From Solirubrobacter sp963798325 (GTDB lineage Bacteria; Actinomycetota; Thermoleophilia; Solirubrobacterales; Solirubrobacteraceae): 64,000 nucleotides of DNA. The notes below the pieces were generated by a model. It saw nothing but the letters and a program-made list of their open reading frames with translations. It was not told where the DNA came from and ran no database searches. The translations under genes were made by a program, and so were the position numbers. This document shows, one piece after another, positions 27,982-35,591 of this stretch (positions are counted from its first letter, which is position 1; the number at the start of each line of letters is the position of its first letter). The stretch is taken from NCBI GenBank assembly GCA_963798325.1, contig CAWCSS010000008.1, forward strand, positions 1,426,001 through 1,490,000, written 5' to 3'.

Positions 27982-29031
27982 ATGGAAGACGTCTGGCGCG
28001 AAGACGACACGACGCCCGGCGCGGTCGAGTCCGCGCTCCGGAAGATGTTCGCGGAGCGCCACAAGGAAGAGCGCGCGTACGTGCCGGCGCGCGTGATGAA
28101 CATGGTCGTGATCGCCGACAAGGAGTTTCGCGGCGAGATCGAGAACCGGCTCGTGCGGGTGGGGCGCTACCACCCGTCGCGGCTGATCTTCGTGGCCGTC
28201 GAGTCCGGCCGCCAGCGGCTGTCGGCGACGGTGCGGATCGGGACCGTGGACGCGCCCAGGGCGGGTGCGATCTCCGTCGGCCGCGAGCGCGTGGAGCTGA
28301 CGATCGGCGACCGCCACGTGGCGAAGCTGGACACGATCGTCGACCCGCTGGTGGTCAGCGATCTGGCGACGATGGTGTGGGCGCCTCACGGGCATCCCGG
28401 CGCCGTCGACGCGCTGCGCCGGCTCGCGCAGATCGTGCTGATCGACTCCCAGGACGAGCCCGACGTGGAGGCCGCGCTGACGCGCGCCGACGACCTCTCC
28501 GACGACACGTACGTCGTCGATCTCGCGTGGCTGCGCTCGACCCCGTGGCGCGAGCGCATCGCGGCGGCGTTCGACTCCCCGCGCCGGCGGCCGGAGCTGC
28601 GCGCGATCGCGGGCGTCACCGTTCGCCACCGCGAGGACTCGCTGGCCTCGGCGCTGCTGTTCTGCGGCTGGCTGTCGTCGCGGCTGGGCTGGGAGCCGGG
28701 CGCGCTGTCGCAGGCCCGCGGGAATTTCAGCGGGTTCTGCCACACCCGCCGCCAGGACATCAAGATCAGGCTCGAGCCGGTCGAGATGAGCTCCCCCGGT
28801 CTCGCCGGAGTGACGATCGAGATGGCCTCCGGCGCCGCGGTGTCCCTGGACCGCGCGCCCGGCGGGTTGCGCGCGATGCGCCGTGAACGCAACGGTGCGG
28901 AGCGCGCGTGGATCGTGATGGGCGCCTCGCGGGGCGAGGGCGGCATCCTCGGCGAAGGGGTGCGGCAAGCGCTGCTGCGCGATCCCACCTATCGTCCGGC
29001 TCTGCAATCTGCCGAGGCGATGGTGAACTGA
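27982..29031 (+). CDS. opcA: OpcA, glucose-6-phosphate dehydrogenase assembly protein
   Basis: OpcA promotes oligomerisation and activity of Zwf in cyanobacteria and actinobacteria. The 349-residue product has the family's N-terminal region ARVMNMVVIADKEFRGEIEN and HPSRLIFVAVE, the middle DTIVDPLVVSDLATMVWAPH and a variable C-terminal half. It has no catalytic motif of its own. The start is ATG 27982, 3 bp after zwf. The next gene begins at TTG two bases after its TGA. The zwf-opcA order is the one typical of actinobacteria. Confidence 0.92.
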   Translation: MEDVWREDDTTPGAVESALRKMFAERHKEERAYVPARVMNMVVIADKEFRGEIENRLVRVGRYHPSRLIFVAVESGRQRLSATVRIGTVDAPRAGAISVGRERVELTIGDRHVAKLDTIVDPLVVSDLATMVWAPHGHPGAVDALRRLAQIVLIDSQDEPDVEAALTRADDLSDDTYVVDLAWLRSTPWRERIAAAFDSPRRRPELRAIAGVTVRHREDSLASALLFCGWLSSRLGWEPGALSQARGNFSGFCHTRRQDIKIRLEPVEMSSPGLAGVTIEMASGAAVSLDRAPGGLRAMRRERNGAERAWIVMGASRGEGGILGEGVRQALLRDPTYRPALQSAEAMVN

Positions 29032-29032
29032 G

Positions 29033-29720
29033 TTGGAATTCCGAGTGGAGGAGAACCCGGCCGAGTTCGTGTCGGGGCTGCTGGTCGACGCCGCGAAAGC
29101 CGCCGGCCACATCGTGTTGACGGGCGGCTCGACACCGAAGCTGGCGTACGAGATGGCGTCGCGCGCGGACGTGAACTGGAGCGACGCCACGATCTGGTTC
29201 AGCGACGAGCGCTGCGTCCCGCCCGAGAGCGGGCTCTCGAACTACCGGATGGCCAACGAGGCGCTGCTCGGGCGCCTGAACAAGGGCGTGCGGCCCACCG
29301 TCATGCGGATGGAGGGCGAGCTCGGGCCGGAGGCCGGATCGGCGTCCTACGAGGCGCTGGTGCGCGAGCACCTCGGGCGGCGAGCCGCGGTGGGACCTGC
29401 TGCTGCTCGGGGTCGGCCCGGACGCGCACTGCGCCTCGCTGTTTCCCGGCAAGCCCGAGGTCGAGGAGCGCAGGCGGCTGGTCACGGGCGTCGAATTGGC
29501 GGGGATGGAACCCCAGGTGCCGCGGATCTCGCTGACGCTGCCCGCGCTCAACAGCGCGCGCCGGACGGTCTTCCTGGTCACCGGCGCCGACAAGGCGGGC
29601 GCGGTCGCGCGGGCGTTCGGCGATCCGCCGGACCCGTCGTCGCCCGCCGCGCACGTGCGCCCGGGCGCGGGGGAGTTCCTCGTCGTCCTTGATCAGGCCG
29701 CGGCCAAGGAGCTCATATGA
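29033..29720 (+). CDS. pgl: 6-phosphogluconolactonase, one frameshift
   Basis: This enzyme hydrolyses 6-phosphogluconolactone between Zwf and Gnd. The first frame shows GHIVLTGGSTPKLAYEMAS, WSDATIWFSDERCVPPES and SNYRMANEALL. The frame then breaks in GGG at 29375-29377. Removing one G restores LLLLGVGPDAHCASLFPGKP and the C-terminal MEPQVPRISLTLPALNSARR up to TGA 29718-29720. Repaired length is 228 residues, normal for the family. The canonical DGH is DAH here. TTG 29033 follows opcA by one base. The stop overlaps the start of the glucokinase gene (ATGA). Confidence 0.9.
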
Positions 29721-30712
29721 GCGATCAATTCGTAGGGGTCGACGTCGGCGGGACCAAGATCGCCGTCTCCATCCTCGAAGGCGGAGAGCTCAGCGACTCG
29801 ACGATCACCCCGACCAACCAGGCTTCCCAGGACGAGCTCGTCGAGCAGCTCGCGGTGGCCATCGAGGGCTCGATGGGCCCGGACGTGCGCGCGGTCGGGA
29901 TCGGCATGCCGTCGATCATCGAGTTCGCGACCGGCAAGATCCTCTCCAGCGTCAACATCCCGCTGCACGACATCCCGCTGCGCCAGCTGCTGACCGAGCG
30001 CATGGGCGTGCCGGTCTACGTCGAGAACGACGCGGGCTGCGCGGCGCTGGCAGAGGCGTCCGAGGGCGGGCGGATCACGATCCCGTCGCTGGTCATGCTC
30101 ACGATCGGGACCGGCGTCGGCGGCGGGTGGGTCTTGAACGGGCGTCTGTACCGGGGCTCGACGACGTCCGCCGCCGAGGTCGGTCACACGATCATCGGGC
30201 GCGACCTCACCTACGGCAACCGCGTGCCCGGGGACCCGTTCCCGCAGCGCGGGTCGCTGGAGACGATGGCCTCCGGCCGTGCGCTGGACAGGCTGGCTGA
30301 CCATGCCGCCGAGCAGTATCCGGACTCGCACCTGGGCAAGGCGCTGGCCAAGAAGGGCAGCATCAACGGTCATGACGTCGTGCAGGGGGCCGAGGCCGGC
30401 GACCCCGCCGCGCTGTGGTGCCTGCGGGTGCTCGGCGAGCGCATCGGCGTCGGCATCGCGAACGCCATCAACACCTTCGACCCGCTGGAGGTCGTGATCG
30501 GCGGCGGCGTGTCGCGGGCGGGCGAGCTGCTGCTGGAACCGGCACGCGACGCGGCCTTCCGCCACGTCGTGCCCGGCCTGGGCATGAACACCACGATCCG
30601 TATCGCGCGTCACGGGCCGCGCGCGGGCGTGCTCGGCGCGGCGCTGATCGCCGCGCAGGAGTACGCCGACGAGTCGCGCGAGAAGACGTTGCTATCCGGG
30701 GAGGCTTCATGA
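29717..30712 (+). CDS. glk: ROK-family glucokinase lacking the zinc motif
   Basis: The 331-residue ROK sugar kinase probably phosphorylates glucose at the head of the operon's pathway. The ATP phosphate loop is FVGVDVGGTKIAVS, the sugar-binding region is VPVYVENDAGCAALAE, and MLTIGTGVGGGWVLNG follows. ROK kinases normally have a CxCGxxGCxE zinc site. Here the equivalent segment is GDPFPQRGSLETMAS with no cysteines, so structural zinc is presumably lost. AAGGAG lies 5 nt before ATG 29717. ATGA overlaps join it to pgl upstream and rpiB downstream. Sugar specificity is inferred from context. Confidence 0.88.
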   Translation: MSDQFVGVDVGGTKIAVSILEGGELSDSTITPTNQASQDELVEQLAVAIEGSMGPDVRAVGIGMPSIIEFATGKILSSVNIPLHDIPLRQLLTERMGVPVYVENDAGCAALAEASEGGRITIPSLVMLTIGTGVGGGWVLNGRLYRGSTTSAAEVGHTIIGRDLTYGNRVPGDPFPQRGSLETMASGRALDRLADHAAEQYPDSHLGKALAKKGSINGHDVVQGAEAGDPAALWCLRVLGERIGVGIANAINTFDPLEVVIGGGVSRAGELLLEPARDAAFRHVVPGLGMNTTIRIARHGPRAGVLGAALIAAQEYADESREKTLLSGEAS

Positions 30713-31170
30713 AGATCGCCTGTGCGTTCGACCACGCGGGATTCCCGTTGAAGCCGATGGTGCTGGAGGCGGTGGCGGCGGCGGGCCACGAGGTCCACGA
30801 CCTCGGCACGTGGTCCACCGACCCGGTCGACTATCCCGACACGGCGCGGCTCGCCGCCGAGGCGGTGCGCAACGGCGAGGCCGAGCGCGCCGTGCTCGTC
30901 TGCGGCTCCGGGGCCGGCGTCGCGGTGGCCGCCTGCAAGTTCCCGAACATCCGCGCGGTCGTCGCTCACGACACCTACACGGCGCACCAGTCCGTCGAGC
31001 ATGACGACTGCAACGTGCTCTGCCTGGGTGGGCGGGTGATCGGGCCCGCGCTGGCGGCTGACATCATCCGCGCCTACCTCGGCGCGCAGTTCACCGGCGA
31101 GGACCGCCACAAGCGCCGTCTGGCGAAGATCGACGGCATCGAGCGCGAGTTCCTGCGCGACGACATCTAA
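30709..31170 (+). CDS. rpiB: Ribose-5-phosphate isomerase B
   Basis: RpiB interconverts ribulose-5-phosphate and ribose-5-phosphate. The 153-residue product has the family layout: MKIACAFDHAGFPLKPMV (substrate-binding D-H), HEVHDLGTWSTDPVDYPD, the catalytic-loop region LVCGSGAGVAVAACKFPNIR and AHDTYTAHQSVEHDDCNVL. ATG 30709 overlaps the glucokinase TGA by 4 nt, so translation is coupled. It supplies the isomerase step after Gnd. A 56-residue protein gene follows 20 bp downstream. Confidence 0.95.
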   Translation: MKIACAFDHAGFPLKPMVLEAVAAAGHEVHDLGTWSTDPVDYPDTARLAAEAVRNGEAERAVLVCGSGAGVAVAACKFPNIRAVVAHDTYTAHQSVEHDDCNVLCLGGRVIGPALAADIIRAYLGAQFTGEDRHKRRLAKIDGIEREFLRDDI

Positions 31171-31190
31171 GACACGAGAGGCTTCCGGCA

Positions 31191-31361
31191 ATGCGAGTAG
31201 TGGAGTGCAACACCTGTGGAGAGACGATCTCCGGCAACGACGACGATGAGCTGGCGGGTCGCCTGAAGGACCACATGGAGAACGAGCACGACGAGGAGAT
31301 CTCCGAGGACGACGCCCACCAGACGGTGGATCACGGCGCCTACGACGCGATGGACTCCTAG
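31191..31361 (+). CDS. 56-residue acidic protein with CxxC and HxxxxxH
   Basis: This small gene from ATG 31191 to TAG 31359-31361 follows rpiB by 20 bp with AGAGGC upstream. The product begins MRVVECNTCGETISGND and has DHMENEHDEEI later, giving a Cys-x2-Cys and a His-x5-His arrangement that could bind zinc. The overall spacing (Cys motif, acidic helix 'ELAGRLKDHMENEH') is like the DUF1059 family of small proteins. More than a third of residues are Asp or Glu. No enzymatic role is visible; it could regulate the operon or a protein in it. The stop overlaps the convergent gene's stop in the sequence CTAG. Confidence 0.75.
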   Translation: MRVVECNTCGETISGNDDDELAGRLKDHMENEHDEEISEDDAHQTVDHGAYDAMDS

Positions 31362-32029
31362 ACGCGCGCCCGCTCGATCCGGCGGGCGACGGTCTCGCCC
31401 CAGCCGGCTTGGGCGCGCACCTTGTCGGCGCTTGCCTGGTGGTCGTAGGGGACGCGGCGGTGCTCGATCGAGCCGTCGTCGTGGATACGGACGTAGCTCG
31501 CTCGCTGGTCGCCGTCGAACGGGAGGCCGACGCTGCCGGGGTTGATCAACTCGATGCCGTCGGCCGCCTCGCGGAGGAACGGCAGGTGGGTGTGGCCGAA
31601 GATCAGCCGCTTGGCCTCGACGCCCTCGAGCAGCTCGGCCTCGTCCTCGGCGGGCTCCGGGTAGAAGGAGCGGATGTCGGACGTGGGGGAGGCGTGGCAG
31701 ATCAGCGTCTCGCCCTTGCGTGCGCTCGTGGGGAGCGCCGCGAGCTCGCCCACGAGCCGCTCGCCGAGTTGCGTCCTGGCCGTCTCGAGCGCCTGGAGGG
31801 CGACCGGGTGCATGAGCTCGGTGTCCGGGTCGGTCAGCCAGCGCTCGCCGTTGCCGCGGATCCAGAGCGCGTGCTCGAGCGCCCGAAGCCGCTGGACGGT
31901 CTCCGTCGGCCAGCCGCCGAAGAGCGCGTAGTCGCCGCCGAGGACGAAGCTCGTCGCGCCCTCGGCGTCGGCCAGCACCGCCTCCAGCGCCGGCAGGTTG
32001 CCATGGACGTCGTAGAGCAGCACCTCCAT
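31358..32029 (-). CDS. Metallophosphoesterase (diadenosine-tetraphosphatase/YfcE-like)
   Basis: This 223-residue calcineurin-like phosphoesterase has the metal motifs in order: LLYDVHGNLPALEAVL (DxH), VLGGDYALFGGW (GD), WIRGNGERWL (GN[H/G]E), LICHASPTSD and LIFGHTHLPFL (GHxH). INPGSVGLPFDGD is typical of the small YfcE/ApaH-related group acting on nucleotides or phosphodiesters. The substrate is unknown. ATG 32029 follows a -10-like TATACA by 6 nt and is likely leaderless, sharing a bidirectional promoter with the acetyltransferase gene. Confidence 0.88.
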   Translation of the reverse strand: MEVLLYDVHGNLPALEAVLADAEGATSFVLGGDYALFGGWPTETVQRLRALEHALWIRGNGERWLTDPDTELMHPVALQALETARTQLGERLVGELAALPTSARKGETLICHASPTSDIRSFYPEPAEDEAELLEGVEAKRLIFGHTHLPFLREAADGIELINPGSVGLPFDGDQRASYVRIHDDGSIEHRRVPYDHQASADKVRAQAGWGETVARRIERARV

Positions 32030-32035
32030 GGCGCG

Positions 32036-32043
32036 TGTATAGC
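32036..32043. promoter_or_regulatory. Overlapping bidirectional -10 boxes
   Basis: TGTATAGC reads TATAGC on the plus strand (32038-32043) and TATACA on the minus strand (32041-32036). The start codons at GTG 32053 and ATG 32029 lie 9 and 6 nt from the respective boxes, fitting leaderless transcripts both ways. The shared core means only one polymerase can open it at a time. Confidence 0.55.
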
Positions 32044-32052
32044 ATCGGGGCC

Positions 32053-32658
32053 GTGACCGACGAGCTGGTCGTCCGCGGGCCGCGGCTGGTGCTCCGCTAC
32101 GCGCGCGCCGACGACGCGACGCGGCTGTTCGAGCTGGGGGCCGACCCGGCCGTCACCCGCTTCTTCTCGTGGGGGCCGTACACGAGCCTCGACCAGCCCG
32201 AGGCCTACATCGCGTCGTTGGCGCCGCGGCGCGAGGCGGGCACGCTGCTGGACTTCCTGATCGTCGACCCTTCCGACGGCCCGATCGGCGTGACGGGTCT
32301 CAGCGAGCTCGCCCGCCGCGACGGCCGCGCGACCGTCGGCTCGTGGCTCGGGCACCGCTGGTGGGGCTCGGGCGCCAACCTCGAGAGCAAGGCGATGATC
32401 TCCGCGCTGGCGTTCCGTGTGTTGGGGCTCACGCGGCTGACGGCGTGGGCCAACACCCGCAACGGCCGCTCGCAACGCGCTCTGGAGCGGATCGGCTTTC
32501 GCCGCGAGGGCGTCCTGCACGAGTGGCACCGCCACGGCGACACCGTTCACGACGTCGTCGTCTTCGGCCTCCTGCGCGCCGGCTGGGAGCACGGCCCGCT
32601 CCACGACGTCCCGGTGACGATCGAGGGCACGCCCCCACCCGCGTTCGTGCTCAAGTGA
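32053..32658 (+). CDS. GNAT-family N-acetyltransferase (RimJ/RimL-like)
   Basis: The 201-residue product is a GCN5-related acetyltransferase of the RimJ/RimL type. It begins VRGPRLVLRYARADDATRLF, contains IGVTGLSELARRDGRATVGS and the acetyl-CoA-binding stretch WWGSGANLESKAMISALAF (a variant of the Q/RxxGxG/A loop). It ends with NTRNGRSQRALERIGFRREG, the conserved late-helix motif. The substrate is unknown. I prefer GTG 53 (32053) as a leaderless start over GTG 32035, because the latter precedes the -10 box. It overlaps the LuxR gene convergently by 8 bp. Confidence 0.85.
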   Translation: MTDELVVRGPRLVLRYARADDATRLFELGADPAVTRFFSWGPYTSLDQPEAYIASLAPRREAGTLLDFLIVDPSDGPIGVTGLSELARRDGRATVGSWLGHRWWGSGANLESKAMISALAFRVLGLTRLTAWANTRNGRSQRALERIGFRREGVLHEWHRHGDTVHDVVVFGLLRAGWEHGPLHDVPVTIEGTPPPAFVLK

Positions 32659-34411
32659 GGTCGAGCCGGGCGGCGATCGCCGCCGCCTGCGCCCGCCGCG
32701 CGACCTGCAGCTTCGCGAGGATGTTCGACACGTGCGCCGAGGCCGTCTTGCGGCTGATGAACAGCGTCTCGGCGATCTGCACGTTCGTGTAGCCCTGCCC
32801 GACGAGCCTCAGCACCTCCACCTCCCGCGCGGTCAACCCGTGCGGCCGTCGCTCGCGCCTGGCGCCGATCGCGTCGACGAGCGGCATCGCCCCGAGCCGC
32901 TCCGCGAGCTCCCGAGCGTCGGCGAGCGCCCGCGCCGCCTCGGTCCTCCGGCCCTCGCCACGCGCGGCTTCACCCGCCCGCCACAGGCAGTACGCCCGCG
33001 CCCACGGCTCATCCCACGACGCCGCCGCGGCAAAGAACGCATCCGCCGCCGGACGCCCTTCCAGCCGCGCCTCCTCAGCCTCGACACTGCGCGCCAGCGG
33101 ACCTAAAGGGAACGTTAAGGGGACTGTCCCCTTTATGTTTGCGCGGAGGCCGGACCAGAGCAGGCGAGCGGCGGCGGGGAGGTCGTCGAGGCCTTGCAGG
33201 GCGGTGAGGCCGGCGGTCAGGTGGGTGCGGGCGGCGTCGGGGTTGCCGCGGGCGGCGTCGAGGCCGGTGGCGACGGCGGAGAAGCGGCCCGCGAACGGGT
33301 GGTCGCCGCGGACGGCGGTGCGAGCGGCGGCGAGGGCGTGGCCGGCGTCGTCGAGGTCGCCGCGGGCGAGGGCGAGCTCGGCGCGCAGGACGTTCAGGAG
33401 GCGTGCGGTGATGCCCGTCGGCCGGCGGGCGAGTGCGCCCGCGACGAGCGTCTCGGTCTCCGTCCAGCGGCCGAGGCGGAAGCACGCGGTGCCCTCGAGG
33501 CCTTCGAGCCAGGAGCGCTGGTTGCGGTCCATGCCGTGGCGGTGCATCAGCTCGATGCCCGGCTGCACGGCGGAGATCGCCGCCTCGAGCCGGCCGTGGT
33601 CGAGCAGCGCGCTGGTCTCGTAGGAGTAGGTGACGAACAGGCGGTCGGGCACGGGGTCTGTCGCCAGCAGCCGCGTGCGTGCCTCGCGGACCATCTCCAG
33701 CCCGGCGTCGAGCTCGCCGAGGCTGGCGATGGCCGCCCCCAGCGTCGCCTGCGCGCGCGGCTCCTCGGCCGCGATCGCCGTGCAGACCTCCACGGCGCGG
33801 CGATAGTGGTTGGCGATGAAGAGGGCGTGGCCGAGCGAGGCGAGCAGCCGCGTGCGCTCCGGGGCGGTGGAGGCGACGGTGCGCGCGGACTGCTCGTAGG
33901 CGGCGAGCGCGTACTCGGTGTCGCCGGCGATCCACGCGTAGCGGCCGAGCCGCTCGCGCAGGACCGGGTCGTCGCGCTCGGCCAGCGCCTGCTCGATCAG
34001 CTCGACGCCGCGGGCGGGATCGCCCAGGCAACTCGCGGCCTCTGCGGCGCGAGCGAGCAGCTCGACGCGGGTCAGGCCCGCGACCCGCTCGGCGTCATCC
34101 CACAGCTCGAGCGCCCGCTCGTACTGCGTGAGCGCCTCACCGTGCGCGTAGATCTCGTCGACGGCGACGCCGGCCGCGACCGCCGCGGCCAGTGCACGCG
34201 GCCGGTCGCCGGCGGCGTACCAGTGGTGCGCCTGGTCGGCGAGCGCGGTGGCGTCGGTGGGCTCGATCGTCTCCGCCAGCGCGCGGTGCAGCCGCCGGCG
34301 CTCGGGCGCGAGCAGCGTCGCGTACAGCGCCTCGCGGGTGAGTGCGTGGCGGAACGCGTACGCCCCGCCGCGCGCCCGGACGAGCACGTGATGGTCGAGC
34401 GCCTCACGCAC
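32651..34411 (-). CDS. LuxR-type regulator, C-terminal part (TPR-like and HTH)
   Basis: This is the C-terminal two-thirds of a large ATP-dependent LuxR regulator (LAL/MalT-like). It starts within the linker (VREALDHHVLVRARGGAYAF). About 450 residues of TPR-like helical repeats follow, then the DNA-binding GLTAREVEVLRLVGQGYTN with IAETLFISRKTASAHVSNIL. The ATPase half is encoded upstream in a different frame, so the gene is split as given. Around residue 430 the segment ANIKGTVPLTFPLGP is encoded by a copy of the dispersed palindrome, inserted in frame. The regulator probably integrates a signal through the helical domain. Its targets are unknown; the divergent methyltransferase is a candidate. 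Confidence 0.85.
   Translation of the reverse strand: MREALDHHVLVRARGGAYAFRHALTREALYATLLAPERRRLHRALAETIEPTDATALADQAHHWYAAGDRPRALAAAVAAGVAVDEIYAHGEALTQYERALELWDDAERVAGLTRVELLARAAEAASCLGDPARGVELIEQALAERDDPVLRERLGRYAWIAGDTEYALAAYEQSARTVASTAPERTRLLASLGHALFIANHYRRAVEVCTAIAAEEPRAQATLGAAIASLGELDAGLEMVREARTRLLATDPVPDRLFVTYSYETSALLDHGRLEAAISAVQPGIELMHRHGMDRNQRSWLEGLEGTACFRLGRWTETETLVAGALARRPTGITARLLNVLRAELALARGDLDDAGHALAAARTAVRGDHPFAGRFSAVATGLDAARGNPDAARTHLTAGLTALQGLDDLPAAARLLWSGLRANIKGTVPLTFPLGPLARSVEAEEARLEGRPAADAFFAAAASWDEPWARAYCLWRAGEAARGEGRRTEAARALADARELAERLGAMPLVDAIGARRERRPHGLTAREVEVLRLVGQGYTNVQIAETLFISRKTASAHVSNILAKLQVARRAQAAAIAARLDLT
33115..33135. repeat. Dispersed palindrome, copy 3 (inside a coding sequence)
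   Basis: TTAAGGGGAC (33115-33124) and GTCCCCTTTA (33126-33135) pair at 9 of 10 positions around T 33125; CCTAAAGGG (33102-33110) next to it looks like a second partial arm. Compared with copies 1 and 2, the inner C:G pair is A:T in both arms and the centre is changed, so the symmetry is kept. It lies in frame in the LuxR gene. Confidence 0.75.
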
Positions 34412-35477
34412 CGCCGCCTCGAGGGTGGGCGCGGAGAGCGCGTCGCGCGGCGAGGGCGCGGCGGCGGGCGTGGGCGCGGCGGCGGGCGTGGGCGCGTGCG
34501 CGCGGCGGGCGTGGGCGCGGCGGCGGGCGAGAGCGGCGCGGCGGCGGGCGTGGGCGGGGCGGCGGGCGTGCGGGCGTGTCGGGCGGCGGGCGTGGGCGCG
34601 GCGGCGGGCGTGGGCGGCAGCGGCGCTCTCGCGGGCGCGCCAGCACCGCCGCGAGGACGTCGTGTGCGAGCGGGCCTCGCGCGGCGGACAGGGTGCGCAG
34701 CACCGCTTGGGCGGGTTCGGACAGGGCGGCGACGCGGGTGAGCAGGATGTCGCCCGCGCGGCCGCCGCCCGCCAACAGCTCTTCGGCGAGGAACGGGTTG
34801 CCCTCCGAGCGGGTGTGGACGTCCTCGATCACCGCGAAGTCCGGGGAGCTGCCGAGAATGGCGGTGAGCTGTGCGGCGACCTCGTCGCGGGAGAAGCGGG
34901 CCAGGTCGAGGCGCTCGGCGGTGCCGGAGCGGTCGAGCTCGACCAGCAGCGGCTGGAGGTCGTGGATCTCGTCGCTGCGGAACGTCGCGACGAGCACGCA
35001 GCCCGGGACGCGCGCGGCGTGGCTGCGCAGGGCGATCAGGTCGAGCGTCGAGCGGTCGGCCCAGTGGAGGTCCTCGAGCACCAGCACCAACGGGCGCTCC
35101 CGCACGAGGTCCTCGAGCACACCCAGCAAGAGCTCGAACACCCACGTCTGGCCCGACTCGAAGCCCTCGCGGCGGTGCCACTCGCCGCCGAGCTCCGGCA
35201 GCAGCCAGGTCAACGCCGGCGCGCGCTCGACCAGCCGCTCTCGTTCGTCCGCGCCGGCCCCGCGTGTGTAGCCCCGGAGCGCCTCGACCACGGCGGTGAA
35301 CGGGAGTGGGCTGCGCCCGAACGGCACGCACCCGCCGCTGAGCACCCGCGCGCCGCTCCCGGCCGCGCGGCGGCAGAACTCCGCGACCAGCCGGGACTTG
35401 CCGATCCCCGCCTCGCCGCCCACGAACACCGCCGGCGTCTGGCCCTCCGCGGCCCGCGAGAGCGCGGCGTCGAGCAC
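34404..35477 (-). CDS. LuxR-type regulator, N-terminal AAA/NB-ARC-like ATPase part
   Basis: This is the ATPase half of the LuxR regulator. Walker A is FVGGEAGIGKSRLVAEF, Walker B is RPLVLVLEDLHWADRSTLDL, the sensor region is GCVLVATFRSDEIHDL, and RSEGNPFLAEELLAGGG and LSEPAQAVLRTLSAARGPL follow. After the sequence LAAVLARPRE the frame runs into a GC minisatellite and ends, while the helical and HTH part continues in the plus-one frame. So either the repeat contains an indel error or the gene is broken there. The start is uncertain: codons before GTG 35477 (ISSPDFIGRDLESR) look like real protein but have no canonical start upstream. Confidence 0.8.
   Translation of the reverse strand: MLDAALSRAAEGQTPAVFVGGEAGIGKSRLVAEFCRRAAGSGARVLSGGCVPFGRSPLPFTAVVEALRGYTRGAGADERERLVERAPALTWLLPELGGEWHRREGFESGQTWVFELLLGVLEDLVRERPLVLVLEDLHWADRSTLDLIALRSHAARVPGCVLVATFRSDEIHDLQPLLVELDRSGTAERLDLARFSRDEVAAQLTAILGSSPDFAVIEDVHTRSEGNPFLAEELLAGGGRAGDILLTRVAALSEPAQAVLRTLSAARGPLAHDVLAAVLARPRERRCRPRPPPRPRPPPDTPARPPPRPRPPPRRSRPPPRPRPPRARAHARRRAHARRRALAARRALRAHPRGGGA
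34458..34615. repeat. GC-rich 18-bp minisatellite
   Basis: Tandem copies of GCGGCGGCGGGCGTGGGC: perfect units at 34458-34475, 34476-34493 and 34598-34615, with degenerate, length-altered units between. On the coding strand it encodes PTPAAA-, PRPPPR- or AHARRR-type repeats depending on frame. It lies exactly at the joint between the ATPase and helical halves of the LuxR regulator. The imperfect units are not multiples of 3, and the two halves are in different frames. Confidence 0.85.
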
Positions 35478-35591
35478 GCGCGATTCGAGGTCGCGCCCGA
35501 TGAAGTCCGGGCTGGAGATCCGGCCGATCGGGCGAGAATATGGGGCAGTTGCCCAATAGGCGAGCGCGGCGGGCGGTGGGAGGCTCCGGGC

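Noticed and set aside
24564..29190. Long minus-strand frames opposite pgi, gnd, zwf and opcA
   Set aside because: They lie opposite strongly conserved genes and contain no recognisable motif.
34458..34615. Repeat considered as a CRISPR array
   Set aside because: Units are contiguous without spacers, low complexity and inside a coding region.
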